Shown one piece after another: positions 14,260-22,410 of a DNA stretch of 55,047 nucleotides. The stretch's first letter is position 1. Each line of letters starts with the position of its first letter. Source of the DNA: Clostridiales bacterium UBA6386 (GTDB lineage: Bacteria > Bacillota > Clostridia > Oscillospirales > Oscillospiraceae); assembly GCA_002437585.1 (NCBI GenBank), contig DJQM01000015.1:1-55047 (forward strand), written 5' to 3'. The notes beneath the pieces were generated by a model that saw only the letters and a program-made list of their open reading frames with translations, was not told the origin of the DNA and made no database searches. The position numbers were made by a program, and so were the translations under genes.

Positions 14260-16338
14260 TTAGTAGCCGTACAGGGCGGAGGGATCGCCCTCCTGGGTGG
14301 GCGCGCCGGCCTTGACGGTCTTGCCGTAGGGGAAGGCCACATAATCCTCGGCACTCAGACCGGAGCGGATTTCCGTATAGCTGCCCCAGAGGGACTTGCC
14401 GGTGGTGACGTACCGCTTCTCCAGCTTATTGTGAGCACCCCGGACATAGACATAGGCTTCCCCGTCGTCGGTGCGCAGGAAAGCGTTTTCCAGATAGACC
14501 CCATTCTGGGCCTGGGCGGCGGAATAGGTCACGCTGACGAAGCTGTCCTCCTGCAAATCCGCGCTGCCGTCGATAAAGACCTGGAAGGGATAATAGGAGG
14601 CGTTTGGATTTCCTGTGCCGTTCCAGCCACCGCTATCCGTGGGGAAGTCCCCGATGGACACCACCTGGCCGTCATAGGTATTGCCGGTGTTCCAGTCGTT
14701 GACGGTAACGGACTGGCCGATTTTCAGATTGTCCTTCTCCAGCTCGCTGACGCTGCCCGTCACATAGAAGCCGCCGCCGCCGGAGACCTTGATGATGGGC
14801 TGCTTATTCTGCCGTGCCTCGTCCTCGGTGAGCACGGAGACCACCTGGCCGTCCAGGTCGGCGCGGACGTTGCCGTCGTTGAATTCCCGCTCCATGAGCT
14901 TATATTCGGATTCCGCCATCTGGGCGGCCTCGTAGAGATCCTGAACCTTCTTGGTCTGCTCCCGGCGCAGCTGGGCGATCTCGGCGGAGGTCATGCCGCT
15001 GCCAAAATCGATGCTGGTGCCGCCGTCGTCGGACTCCCCGAAGAATTCGCTTTCCGACGGGGCGTCAAACAGGGAGAAGCCGTATTCATTGCCGTTGTAG
15101 ACGTAGACGTGAACGCCCTGCCACAGGCTGGTGGCTCCCTTTTCCCTGTTGTCAACGGTTTTTTTCAGCACCACATAGAAGTCGTTGATGACCTTGGAAG
15201 GGCCGGAGGGCTCCACCACCTCCAGGGTAAAGCGGAAGGTATCCGTCTTGTCGCCTACGGTGGCCGTCAGGGTGTACTCCGTTTTGCCCAGCTGGCTGAC
15301 CCGGCCGGACAGGGCGCAGGTCTGCTCGCCCCGATAGACCAGCAGCTCGCCTGCGGCAGGCTCCACGCTCCACTCGGTTTTCTGCTTGGTCTTATTGACA
15401 AAGGTCAGATCCACCGCCATGCCCTTATCCACGGTAAAGGTGCCGCCGTTTTTTACATTGGGGCTGGTGATAACGGGAGCCGGTGTCTCCGGTTCCGATG
15501 TCTCCGGTTCCTCCAGGGGCTGCTTGGTCGGCTCCGTGGGGGCTTCCGTAGCGGGGGTCGTAGGCTCGGAGGGTTCGGAAGGCTCGCTGGGCGCGGAAGA
15601 TGGCTCCGGGTCTTCCGAGGGCACCGTCGTGTCCGGGATTTCCGAAGCGCTGGATCTTGTCCGGGACAGGGTATTCATCAGCTCCTGATTGTTCAGAGCC
15701 TGGTAGTACAGTGCCTGAAGCACGGAGTTGTTCACCGGAATGTCCGAAGCGATCCAGCAGACCAGTGCCTTTTCCTCCGAGGTGCCGTCATAGGACGCGT
15801 CCGTGACGACCTTATATTTGCTTTCGTCCAGCTTATCACCATAATCCGGTTTGCTTCCGCCGCCACCGCCGGAGGGACTGAGCTGATTGATCCGGCGCAG
15901 CTCCTCCTCGGCCTCTGTGACCTGAAGCTTGGCCTTCTCCACATCCAGCCGCTTGCGCTCCAGCTCCAGCTCGGACAGGGTGGTGTCATAGGTCATGAGC
16001 ACGTCGCCCTTCTTCACATGGGCGCCCACCTGCACCGGAATGCTGGTAATGATCTGGGTGTCGCTTAAAAACACGGTCTGAATCTTGTCCGTGGTCACCG
16101 GGCCGTAGCTTTCCTGGTTGTCGCCCCAGTATTCCGTCATGCCCACCATGTCAAAGGGGTACACATCCACCGCCTTCCCGTTTCCACGGGTGCCCAGCAC
16201 AATTCCCGCCACAATGGCTACGGCGGCCAGGCCGGCACCGGCACCCAGCAGGACTTTTTTGCCCTTGAGCCACCGGATTCCCTTCCAGCTTGGGATTCCC
16301 TTCCATTTGGGAATTTCCTTCCAGTTAATCATCTTCAT
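14260..16338 (-). CDS. HlyD-type efflux adaptor with an inserted Ig-like domain
   Basis: 692 residues, about 300 longer than usual. Start 16338 is chosen because GGGAGG lies 6 bases upstream; it overlaps the ATPase end by 14 bases. Order: a short repeated WKGIP/WKEIP cytoplasmic segment (5-20), one membrane helix (about 29-50), half-lipoyl strand, first coiled-coil helix (120-152), then an inserted region with Gly-rich, Pro/Glu/Ser/Thr-rich (233-288) and Ig-like (290-377) parts, second coiled-coil helix (451-486), the returning lipoyl motif NVRADLDGQVVSV and beta-barrel domains. The insertion sits where the helical hairpin tip should be, so it may reach across the peptidoglycan or bind a partner. 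The basic role as transporter adaptor is well supported; the insert's role is inference. Confidence 0.85.
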   Translation of the reverse strand: MKMINWKEIPKWKGIPSWKGIRWLKGKKVLLGAGAGLAAVAIVAGIVLGTRGNGKAVDVYPFDMVGMTEYWGDNQESYGPVTTDKIQTVFLSDTQIITSIPVQVGAHVKKGDVLMTYDTTLSELELERKRLDVEKAKLQVTEAEEELRRINQLSPSGGGGGSKPDYGDKLDESKYKVVTDASYDGTSEEKALVCWIASDIPVNNSVLQALYYQALNNQELMNTLSRTRSSASEIPDTTVPSEDPEPSSAPSEPSEPSEPTTPATEAPTEPTKQPLEEPETSEPETPAPVITSPNVKNGGTFTVDKGMAVDLTFVNKTKQKTEWSVEPAAGELLVYRGEQTCALSGRVSQLGKTEYTLTATVGDKTDTFRFTLEVVEPSGPSKVINDFYVVLKKTVDNREKGATSLWQGVHVYVYNGNEYGFSLFDAPSESEFFGESDDGGTSIDFGSGMTSAEIAQLRREQTKKVQDLYEAAQMAESEYKLMEREFNDGNVRADLDGQVVSVLTEDEARQNKQPIIKVSGGGGFYVTGSVSELEKDNLKIGQSVTVNDWNTGNTYDGQVVSIGDFPTDSGGWNGTGNPNASYYPFQVFIDGSADLQEDSFVSVTYSAAQAQNGVYLENAFLRTDDGEAYVYVRGAHNKLEKRYVTTGKSLWGSYTEIRSGLSAEDYVAFPYGKTVKAGAPTQEGDPSALYGY

Positions 16339-17017
16339 GGGGTTCCTCCCGGGTATGCAGTTCGCCGTCCAGAATCCGATAGGTCTTGTCCGCGCAGGCG
16401 GCAATGGACGGCTCGTGGGTAATCATAATAATGGTCATGCCCTCGTCGCTGAGGCGGCGGAAAATCTCCATGATCTGATTGCCCGCCTTGGTGTCCAGGG
16501 CGCCGGTAGGCTCGTCCGCCAGCAAAAGCTGAGGCTTTCCCACAATGGCCCGGGCAATGGCCACCCGCTGGCACTGGCCGCCGGACAGCTGGTTGGGGAA
16601 AAAATGGATCCGCTCTCCCAGCCCCACGGCCTTCAGGGCTTCCTCCGCCCGCTCCCGCCGCTCCTTCAGCGGCACGTCCGCGTAGAGAAGGGGCAGGGCC
16701 ACATTGTCCAGGGCATCCATTTTGGGCAGCAGATAGAACCGCTGGAACACAAAGCCGATGTGCTTGTTGCGCACCTCCGCCAGGTCGTCGTCACTCAAAT
16801 CCTTCAACGCCCGACCCTCCAGGGTGTAGCTTCCGGAGGTAGGCACGTCCAGGCAGCCGATGATGTTCATCAGGGTGGTCTTGCCGGAGCCGGAGGGACC
16901 CATGATGGCCAGATAGTCCCCCTTTTCCACGGTAAGGTTGATGTTTTTCAGCACCCGCACAGGCTCCTTGCCCTGCTGGTAGTCCTTGCAGATATCCCTT
17001 AGCTCCAGAATCGCCAT
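16325..17017 (-). CDS. MacB/LolD-type ABC transporter ATP-binding protein
   Basis: 230 residues. Walker A GPSGSGKTT (39-47), Q-loop VFQRFYLLPKM, signature LSGGQCQRVAIARAI, Walker B LLLADEPTGALD and the switch histidine in MITHEP are all present. The signature has Cys in place of the usual Gln at LSGGQ-C-QR. The start codon overlaps the stop of the upstream adaptor by one base (TGATG). It powers the permease at 12994-14247. Confidence 0.95.
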   Translation of the reverse strand: MAILELRDICKDYQQGKEPVRVLKNINLTVEKGDYLAIMGPSGSGKTTLMNIIGCLDVPTSGSYTLEGRALKDLSDDDLAEVRNKHIGFVFQRFYLLPKMDALDNVALPLLYADVPLKERRERAEEALKAVGLGERIHFFPNQLSGGQCQRVAIARAIVGKPQLLLADEPTGALDTKAGNQIMEIFRRLSDEGMTIIMITHEPSIAACADKTYRILDGELHTREEPHEDD

Positions 17018-18363
17018 CAGGCTCCACCGCCTTCCAGAGTTTCCGTCACCGGCTCCTCCGCCCCGTCCAGGCCGGGCTCCTCGCCGATATCCACGCCGGA
17101 ATCCACGCCGCTGTCCATGCCGGAATCCGCCATGCCCTCGTCGATCATGCCGCCTTCCATGCCGCCCATATCCTCCATGCCGCCTTCCATGCCGCCTTCC
17201 ATGCCGCCTTCCACGTCGGAATCCGTATCCGCAACAGGCTGGTCATGGGTGGTGGGAGCACCGGGCTTGCACAGGTCGGCATCCGGATAGGCGATGTAAT
17301 CGTCATAGCTCAGGCCGTCGGTGATCTGCTGCACGTCCGTCTCCGGGTTATAGTCCCCAAGGGTGACGGCTCGCTTTTCCAGCTTGCCGTTCTTCTCCGC
17401 CCAGACGTAGGCGGAGCCGTCCTCGTTATAGCACAGGAACGCGCCGCTGATCCCCACGCCGGAAGGCGCGTCGCCGGTATCCAGCTCGATGTACAGATGC
17501 TGACCCAGCAGCAGGCCGTCGGTGGAGTCCAGTGCCACATAGAAGGGATACTTGCTGGCACTGGTCATCTCATCCGAGGAAACGCCCATGTACTGGTCGG
17601 TGCTGCTGCCCTGGGTGGGGTTTTCATAGTCCACCAGAGTCACCTTCCCCGTCCAGGAACCGTCGCCGCCGGTACGGGGAGTCATCTTCACCCGGTCGCC
17701 CTCTTTGAGGCTGCCCCGCTGAAGCTCTCCCAGCACGCCCTTGACCCGGTAGGAGCCGGACTGCTGGATGACGATATAGGCCGCGGGCTTACCGCTGTCG
17801 TCAGTGGTGGCGTTTTCGTTGATCTTCTGCACCCGGCCGGTGATGGGGGAGGTGACGGTGGAGTTATTGAGCAGCTCCTCCGCCTTCTTCACCTCGTCCT
17901 GCTTGGTTTTCAGCTTCAGCTCCGCTTCCTTCATATCCACCTGGGCGGACTGAATCTCTACGGTGTATTGAAGCCGGGCGGTGCCGGTGACGCTCTGCCG
18001 CTCCCGCTCCAGTGTGGTGATCTTCTCCTGGCTGGAGTCGATGGTGCTTTGCAGCTGGGCGGCCTCCAGGTTCTTTTTATCCAGGCTCAGCTGAAGCTCC
18101 TCGGTGTCGTAGCTGAAGAGAGCCTGCCCCTCCTTCACGTCGTCGCCTTCCTTGACCATCAGCTCCTGAATGGTCTTCTCGGAATCACGGGTGATCTCGG
18201 CGGTGTGTTCGGACACCACCAGCCCTAAAAACCGGTCTCCCGGGGCAATACCGCCCATAGAGGCCAGCCGTTCCACAGACTGAACGTAAACCGCATCCTG
18301 CTTTGTGCCGCAGCCCGTCAGAGCCAGACACAGGGCAAATGCCAGAATTGCTTTCCGTTTCAT
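17017..18363 (-). CDS. HlyD-type efflux adaptor lipoprotein with a Gly/Met-rich tail
   Basis: 448 residues. The lipoprotein signal is MKRKAILAFALCLALTGCG (lipobox LTGC, Cys18). Half-lipoyl motif (SEKTIQELMVKEGDDVKEGQ), a coiled-coil hairpin (about 90-165), the returning VTSPITGRVQKI and beta-barrel domains follow, as in RND/MacA-like adaptors. The last ~75 residues are acidic with repeated EGGM units (MEGGMEGGM) and DSG repeats, unusual for the family. First gene of the operon, with promoter at 18401-18428 and GGAGG before ATG. Two adaptors in one operon is common in Clostridia; they may form a mixed complex. Confidence 0.9.
   Translation of the reverse strand: MKRKAILAFALCLALTGCGTKQDAVYVQSVERLASMGGIAPGDRFLGLVVSEHTAEITRDSEKTIQELMVKEGDDVKEGQALFSYDTEELQLSLDKKNLEAAQLQSTIDSSQEKITTLERERQSVTGTARLQYTVEIQSAQVDMKEAELKLKTKQDEVKKAEELLNNSTVTSPITGRVQKINENATTDDSGKPAAYIVIQQSGSYRVKGVLGELQRGSLKEGDRVKMTPRTGGDGSWTGKVTLVDYENPTQGSSTDQYMGVSSDEMTSASKYPFYVALDSTDGLLLGQHLYIELDTGDAPSGVGISGAFLCYNEDGSAYVWAEKNGKLEKRAVTLGDYNPETDVQQITDGLSYDDYIAYPDADLCKPGAPTTHDQPVADTDSDVEGGMEGGMEGGMEDMGGMEGGMIDEGMADSGMDSGVDSGVDIGEEPGLDGAEEPVTETLEGGGA
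17149..17214 (-). repeat. 12-bp tandem repeats coding for EGGM
   Basis: On the plus strand the unit CCGCCTTCCATG is repeated about three times without change and again nearby in worn form. It encodes the EGGM units of the adaptor tail. Such in-frame repeats can change copy number by slippage without breaking the gene. Confidence 0.75.
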
Positions 18364-18400
18364 AAATGTTTCCTCCGGAATTCATAGCTTCTTTCCTACT

Positions 18401-18428
18401 ATTATACGGATTTTTCCGAAAGAATCAA
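18401..18428 (-). promoter_or_regulatory. promoter of the efflux operon
   Basis: Minus strand: TTGATT (18423-18428), 16-base spacer, perfect TATAAT (18401-18406), about 38 bases before the adaptor ATG. Confidence 0.75.
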
Positions 18429-18502
18429 CCGGGGAATGATTAAGGTTTCCTTAAGGCAGCACCGGATAAAGGTGGGAAAGGGGCTGCTCAAGACAGGCAA
18501 GC

Positions 18503-18534
18503 ACCCCCGATACCAGATATCCGGCATCGGGGGT
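18503..18534. other. hairpin after glmS
   Basis: A 12-bp stem with one mismatch (ACCCCCGATACC with GGCATCGGGGGT). It lies 30 bases after the glmS stop, as a terminator would, but no T tract follows on the minus strand, so it is not a clear intrinsic terminator. Confidence 0.4.
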
Positions 18535-18563
18535 ATGGATGATCCCTATGGAATTTCGGAGTC

Positions 18564-20432
18564 TCACTCCACGGTCACGCTTTTCGCCAGATTTCTGGGC
18601 TTATCCACGTCCAGACCCTTGGCAACGCTGACGTAGTAGCCCAGCAGCTGCAATGGCACCACCGCGAGACTGGCCGCGAAGTGCTCGTCCACCCGGGGCA
18701 CATAGACCGTAAAGTCCGCCCGATCCTCGGTTTCGTACTTGCCGTAGGTGGTCAGACCCATCAGATAGGCTCCCCGGCTTTTGCACTCGACCATATTGCT
18801 GATGGTCTTCTCGTACAGCGCGTTCTGGGTCAGCACGCCGATGACCAGGGTGCCCGGCTCAATGAGGCTGATGGTGCCGTGCTTCAGCTCTCCCGCGGCG
18901 TAGGCCTCGGAGTGGACATAGGAAATTTCCTTCAGCTTGAGGCTGCCCTCCAGGCACACGGCGTAGTCCACCCCCCGGCCGATGAAGAACACATCATGGG
19001 CACCGGCGTACTTGGCGGCGAACCACTGGAGCCGCTCCTTGTCCTCCAGCACCCGCCCGATCTTCCCGGGGATGGTTTCCAGCTCGTTTAAGTAATAGGT
19101 GTATGTTTCGGCATCGATGGCGCCCCGGACCCGGCCGAATTCCACCGCCAGGCAGTACATGGCGGCCAGCTGGGCACTGTAGGCCTTGGTGGTGGCCACG
19201 GAAATTTCCGGCCCGGCCAGGGTATAGAGCACCTTGTCCGCCTCCCGGGCGATGCTGCTGCCCACCACGTTCACCACCGCCAGAGTTTTCAGCCCCTTCT
19301 CCTTGGCCAGCCGCAGGGCGGCCAGGGTGTCCGCGGTCTCGCCGGACTGGCTGATGACAATGACCAGGGCGTTGCTGTCCAGCGGGGGATTGCGGTAACG
19401 GAATTCCGAGGCCAGCTCCACCCGGACGGGAATCCCCGTCAGATCTTCGATGATGTACTGGGAGGCCATGCCCACATGCCAGGCGGAGCCGCAGGCGGCA
19501 ATGACAATCTGGCTGGTTCCCCGCATTTCGTCTTCCGTCAGCCCTACCTCGGAAAAATCGACGGCACCGTCGTGGATGACGCTGTGCAGGGTATCCGCCA
19601 CGGCCTTGGGCTGCTCGTGAATCTCCTTGATCATGAAGTGCTCGTAGCCGGCCTTTTCCGCCGCCTCCGCGTCCCACTCCACGGTGCTTGGCTCCTTGTG
19701 GATCTCCTCGCCGTCCAGGTTGTAGAAATGAGCTTCCCCTGGCAGCAGCCGGGCAAACTCCAGATTGCCCACATAGTAGACCTGCCGGGTGTACTTCAGA
19801 ATGGCGGGCACGTCGGAAGCAACATAGGTCTCCCCGTCGCCTACGCCCACGATCATGGGGCTTTCCTTCCGGGCGATCCAGATTTCGCCGGGATAGTCCC
19901 GGAACATCAGCTCCAGGGCATAGGAGCCACGAACCCGCACCATGGTCTTGGCGATGGCGTCGATGGGGCCGATGTTGTACTTCTTATAGTAGTAGTCCAC
20001 CAGCTTGATCACCACTTCGGTGTCGGTCTGGCTGTAGAAGGTGTAGCCCTTTTTCAGGAGCTTCTCCTTCAGCTCCTGATAGTTCTCGATGATGCCGTTG
20101 TGGACGCCCACCACCTCGGACTCCACCGGGCCGGAGCCGGAGCCGGTGCAGTTGCCGGAAACATGGGGATGGGCGTTGGTCTGGGAGGGCGCCCCGTGGG
20201 TAGCCCACCGGGTATGGCCGATGCCGCAGGTGCCGGGCAAGGCCCGACCCTCGTCGGTCATTTCCATAAGATTTTTCAACCGGCCGGGGGCTTTGACCAC
20301 CTCCGCCAGCTTTTCCCCGTCCCGGACAGCCAGTCCGGCGGAATCATAGCCTCTGTATTCCAGCTTGCTCAGACCGTCCAGAAGGATGGGAGCCGCCTGT
20401 TTTTGACCGGTATAGCCAACAATACCGCACAT
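18564..20432 (-). CDS. glmS: glutamine-fructose-6-phosphate aminotransferase (isomerizing)
   Basis: Makes glucosamine-6-phosphate, the entry to amino-sugar and peptidoglycan synthesis. 622 residues. N-terminal glutaminase with Cys2 nucleophile (MCGIVGYTG), the loop GIGHTRWATHG and NGIIENYQELKE. Two SIS sugar-isomerase domains follow (SAWHVGMASQYIIEDL, then VIVISQSGETADTLAALR and later FFIGRGVDYAVCLEGSLKLKEISY). The C-terminus NLAKSVTVE is the usual end. It has a strong promoter with only about 50 bases of leader, too short for the glmS ribozyme found in Bacillus, and no ribozyme core is seen. A GC-rich hairpin (GGCGGC-CTGA-GCCGCC) lies just before the ribosome site. Confidence 0.97.
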   Translation of the reverse strand: MCGIVGYTGQKQAAPILLDGLSKLEYRGYDSAGLAVRDGEKLAEVVKAPGRLKNLMEMTDEGRALPGTCGIGHTRWATHGAPSQTNAHPHVSGNCTGSGSGPVESEVVGVHNGIIENYQELKEKLLKKGYTFYSQTDTEVVIKLVDYYYKKYNIGPIDAIAKTMVRVRGSYALELMFRDYPGEIWIARKESPMIVGVGDGETYVASDVPAILKYTRQVYYVGNLEFARLLPGEAHFYNLDGEEIHKEPSTVEWDAEAAEKAGYEHFMIKEIHEQPKAVADTLHSVIHDGAVDFSEVGLTEDEMRGTSQIVIAACGSAWHVGMASQYIIEDLTGIPVRVELASEFRYRNPPLDSNALVIVISQSGETADTLAALRLAKEKGLKTLAVVNVVGSSIAREADKVLYTLAGPEISVATTKAYSAQLAAMYCLAVEFGRVRGAIDAETYTYYLNELETIPGKIGRVLEDKERLQWFAAKYAGAHDVFFIGRGVDYAVCLEGSLKLKEISYVHSEAYAAGELKHGTISLIEPGTLVIGVLTQNALYEKTISNMVECKSRGAYLMGLTTYGKYETEDRADFTVYVPRVDEHFAASLAVVPLQLLGYYVSVAKGLDVDKPRNLAKSVTVE

Positions 20433-20484
20433 AATAGCCTCTTTCCCGGCGGCTCAGGCCGCCGCAATAAAGTCGTTACGGGCT

Positions 20485-20513
20485 ATTATAGCAGACGAGA
20501 AGCGATTTTGCAA
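20485..20513 (-). promoter_or_regulatory. glmS: promoter of glmS
   Basis: Minus strand: TTGCAA (20508-20513), 17-base spacer, perfect TATAAT (20485-20490). The transcript would start about 45 bases before glmS. Confidence 0.8.
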
Positions 20514-20552
20514 CTTATTTTGTTGGAAGATGCAAACCCGCAAAAAAAGAAT

Positions 20553-20664
20553 GTCATTGCGAACCCGCGCACACGCTGGCAATCCGTTCTCTTCAAGAAG
20601 GCAATCATTCCGACATTTCAAGGGGATGCGGATTGCCACGCCAGTGTGACTGGCGCGCAATGAC
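20553..20664. repeat. 112-bp palindromic repeat (family 2)
   Basis: It begins GTCATTGCGAACCCGCGC and ends GCGCGCAATGAC, with internal pairing of GGCAATCCG with CGGATTGCC. It has the same ends as the repeat at 12581-12680 and lies between the Nudix gene and the glmS promoter. The 318 bases between the two genes hold this repeat, the promoter and nothing else I can identify. Confidence 0.75.
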
Positions 20665-20750
20665 ATGGTAATCGTTACTTGCACATTTTTCCGGCAGTAC
20701 TCTCAACGGAGCAGCTTATCCGGCACCTTCCGGATTTACTTTCCCGGGAT

Positions 20751-21308
20751 TCACAGCGTTTTCTTCTGTCCTTCCAGCATGCGCGCCGCCCGGAGAATGC
20801 CGCTTGCGGAGCTGTTGCAGCAGATTTCGTTTTTCATTACCATGTCCACGGCCTTGTCCAAAGGCACGGCCTCCACGGTGAGAATTTCCGTGGCATCCAG
20901 GTGCTGCCCGGCCACCCGGCGGCAATTCGTCGCCAGAAACAGGTGCATGTAGTTGGTCATTTTCGCGGAGCTGTCGATGGTGGGGCCCAGGTACTGCCAG
21001 TGTTCGGACACATAGCCCGTTTCCTCCAGCAGCTCCCGCTTGGCCACCGCCAGCGCGTCGGTTTCTCCCGGCTCGAAGGCTCCGGCGGGAATCTCGATCA
21101 GCTCCCGGCCATAGCAGTACCGGTACTCCCGCTTGACAAGCACATTGCCCCCTTCGTCCAGGGCGACGATGGCGGCGGCGTCCCGGACGGTGACGGTGTA
21201 AAAGTCCTCAATCCGGGTGCCGTTGGGCAGGGAAACGGCATCCTTGCGCACCTGCACCCAGGGGGTGTCTAAAACCGTCTCACTTTTTTCCGTTTTCCAG
21301 GCTTCCAT
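20751..21308 (-). CDS. Nudix hydrolase, ADP-ribose pyrophosphatase type
   Basis: 185 residues. Probably cleaves ADP-ribose or a related nucleoside diphosphate. The Nudix box is intact: GAFEPGETDALAVAKRELLE followed by ETGY. The upstream GRELIEIPAG and the downstream YMHLFLATNC strand fit the ADP-ribose group. I start at ATG 21308, which directly follows the stop of the upstream gene (one base apart); this would need translational coupling because the ribosome site is weak. A longer form from 21350 is possible but lacks family similarity at its N-terminus. Confidence 0.88.
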   Translation of the reverse strand: MEAWKTEKSETVLDTPWVQVRKDAVSLPNGTRIEDFYTVTVRDAAAIVALDEGGNVLVKREYRYCYGRELIEIPAGAFEPGETDALAVAKRELLEETGYVSEHWQYLGPTIDSSAKMTNYMHLFLATNCRRVAGQHLDATEILTVEAVPLDKAVDMVMKNEICCNSSASGILRAARMLEGQKKTL

Positions 21309-21309
21309 A

Positions 21310-22290
21310 CTAAAAATCCATATTGGCGTAAATTTTTTCCATCCGGTCATTGGGGAACCGCTCGTCCAGAAGCACCTCCACCGCGCTGGAGGCGGGCTGA
21401 CCGTTTACCCGCTCTGCCCACCGGGCCACGGCGGCCAGGGACACCAGGCTGTCGAAAATCAGAAACACCGTCACCGCCACGGTGAGAATTTTTCCCGGCT
21501 TGTTGGGAATCTTCAGAATCAGCTGCGCCATTCTGGGATACAGATCCTTGATCCACAGCACCCCCAGGATGCCCCAGAACACGGAGTACAGCAGGCACAC
21601 CCGGCCGTTCAGATTGAAGGGCATATTGCTGTAATCCCAGGAGCGGGAGCCGAAGAGCATTTCCTGACCCCAGGAGCACAGGTATTCCACCGCCGTGCCC
21701 ACGACCATACCCCCCAGGAAGGACAGCCAGTTGCCCCGGTTCCGGAACCGGTACAGGCATACCGTCAGTGCCACAGTGCCCACGCCGTAAAGCAGGTTGA
21801 ACGGGCCATACACCAGGCCGGAGCGGCTTTCAATGTAACCGTTGCGGATCAGACACCAGCCCAGCTCCACCACAACCCCGGCGAAGCTGCCGATGAAGCA
21901 CACCAGCAGCAGCTTGTAGATGCCCAAGCCCCGGGCGAAATGATTCCCGGACATTTCCTCCAGATCAATGGTGCTGTTGGCGGGGGCGGCGGCGATGAGA
22001 CCCCGCCTTCTGCGCTGGTTGCGCATATCCCGGCATCGGGCGGCCAGCTCGTCCGCCACGCTCAGAAGCCTGGCGCCGCCCCTGCCGATGCGCACACCCA
22101 TTTCCCCCAGCTCTCCGGCCAGCTTTTCCAGGCCGTCCAGGTCGTCGGTTTCGGGAATTTCCCGGTAAATCTGCTGGACATTCTCCTCCAGCCGTTGGGC
22201 AACGTCCCGAAATTCCTCCCCCAGCTGCTCCAGCTGAGAAAAGCTCTGCATATCCTGAGACAGCTCTCTTTCTTCGGTTTTGTCTTCCAT
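21310..22290 (-). CDS. putative ABC-transporter-type membrane protein (CmpB-like, PF06541 type)
   Basis: 326 residues from ATG 22290, which has GGAGGT 6 bases upstream. Residues 1-105 are charged and helical, probably coiled coil (SQLEQLGEEFRDVAQRLEEN). The rest holds about five membrane helices with phrases typical of the family: GLVYGPFNLLYGVGT, GTAVEYLCSWGQEMLFG, DYSNMPFNLNGRVCLLYSVFWG. Despite the family name, transport has not been shown for these proteins. It has its own promoter (22321-22349) and is probably cotranscribed with the Nudix gene, which starts one base after its stop. Confidence 0.8.
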   Translation of the reverse strand: MEDKTEERELSQDMQSFSQLEQLGEEFRDVAQRLEENVQQIYREIPETDDLDGLEKLAGELGEMGVRIGRGGARLLSVADELAARCRDMRNQRRRRGLIAAAPANSTIDLEEMSGNHFARGLGIYKLLLVCFIGSFAGVVVELGWCLIRNGYIESRSGLVYGPFNLLYGVGTVALTVCLYRFRNRGNWLSFLGGMVVGTAVEYLCSWGQEMLFGSRSWDYSNMPFNLNGRVCLLYSVFWGILGVLWIKDLYPRMAQLILKIPNKPGKILTVAVTVFLIFDSLVSLAAVARWAERVNGQPASSAVEVLLDERFPNDRMEKIYANMDF

Positions 22291-22320
22291 GTGATACCTC
22301 CAAGGGGTCGTGATTTCTCC

Positions 22321-22349
22321 ATTATACTCCGCTTTTCTCCAGGGCGCAA
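22321..22349 (-). promoter_or_regulatory. promoter of the CmpB-like/Nudix pair
   Basis: Minus strand: TTGCGC (22344-22349), 17-base spacer, TATAAT (22321-22326). Confidence 0.75.
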
Positions 22350-22365
22350 CTGTTTTTGACAACAG

Positions 22366-22400
22366 AAAAGCTGCCATCGAGGAAAATCCTCGACGGCAGC
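22366..22400 (-). terminator. terminator of the EAL gene
   Basis: A 14-bp stem with one internal mismatch (GCTGCC-at-CGAGGA), AAA loop, then TTTT on the minus strand; 10 bases after the stop of the response regulator. Confidence 0.8.
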
Positions 22401-22410
22401 GCAGCCGTTT

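Noticed and set aside
12838..16068. A 1076-codon open frame on the plus strand
   Set aside because: It runs antisense through the adaptor and permease genes, which have clear domains, ribosome sites and an operon order on the minus strand. GC-rich codon bias opens the opposite frame.
20433..20680. glmS ribozyme
   Set aside because: No ribozyme core sequence and the mapped promoter leaves too short a leader.
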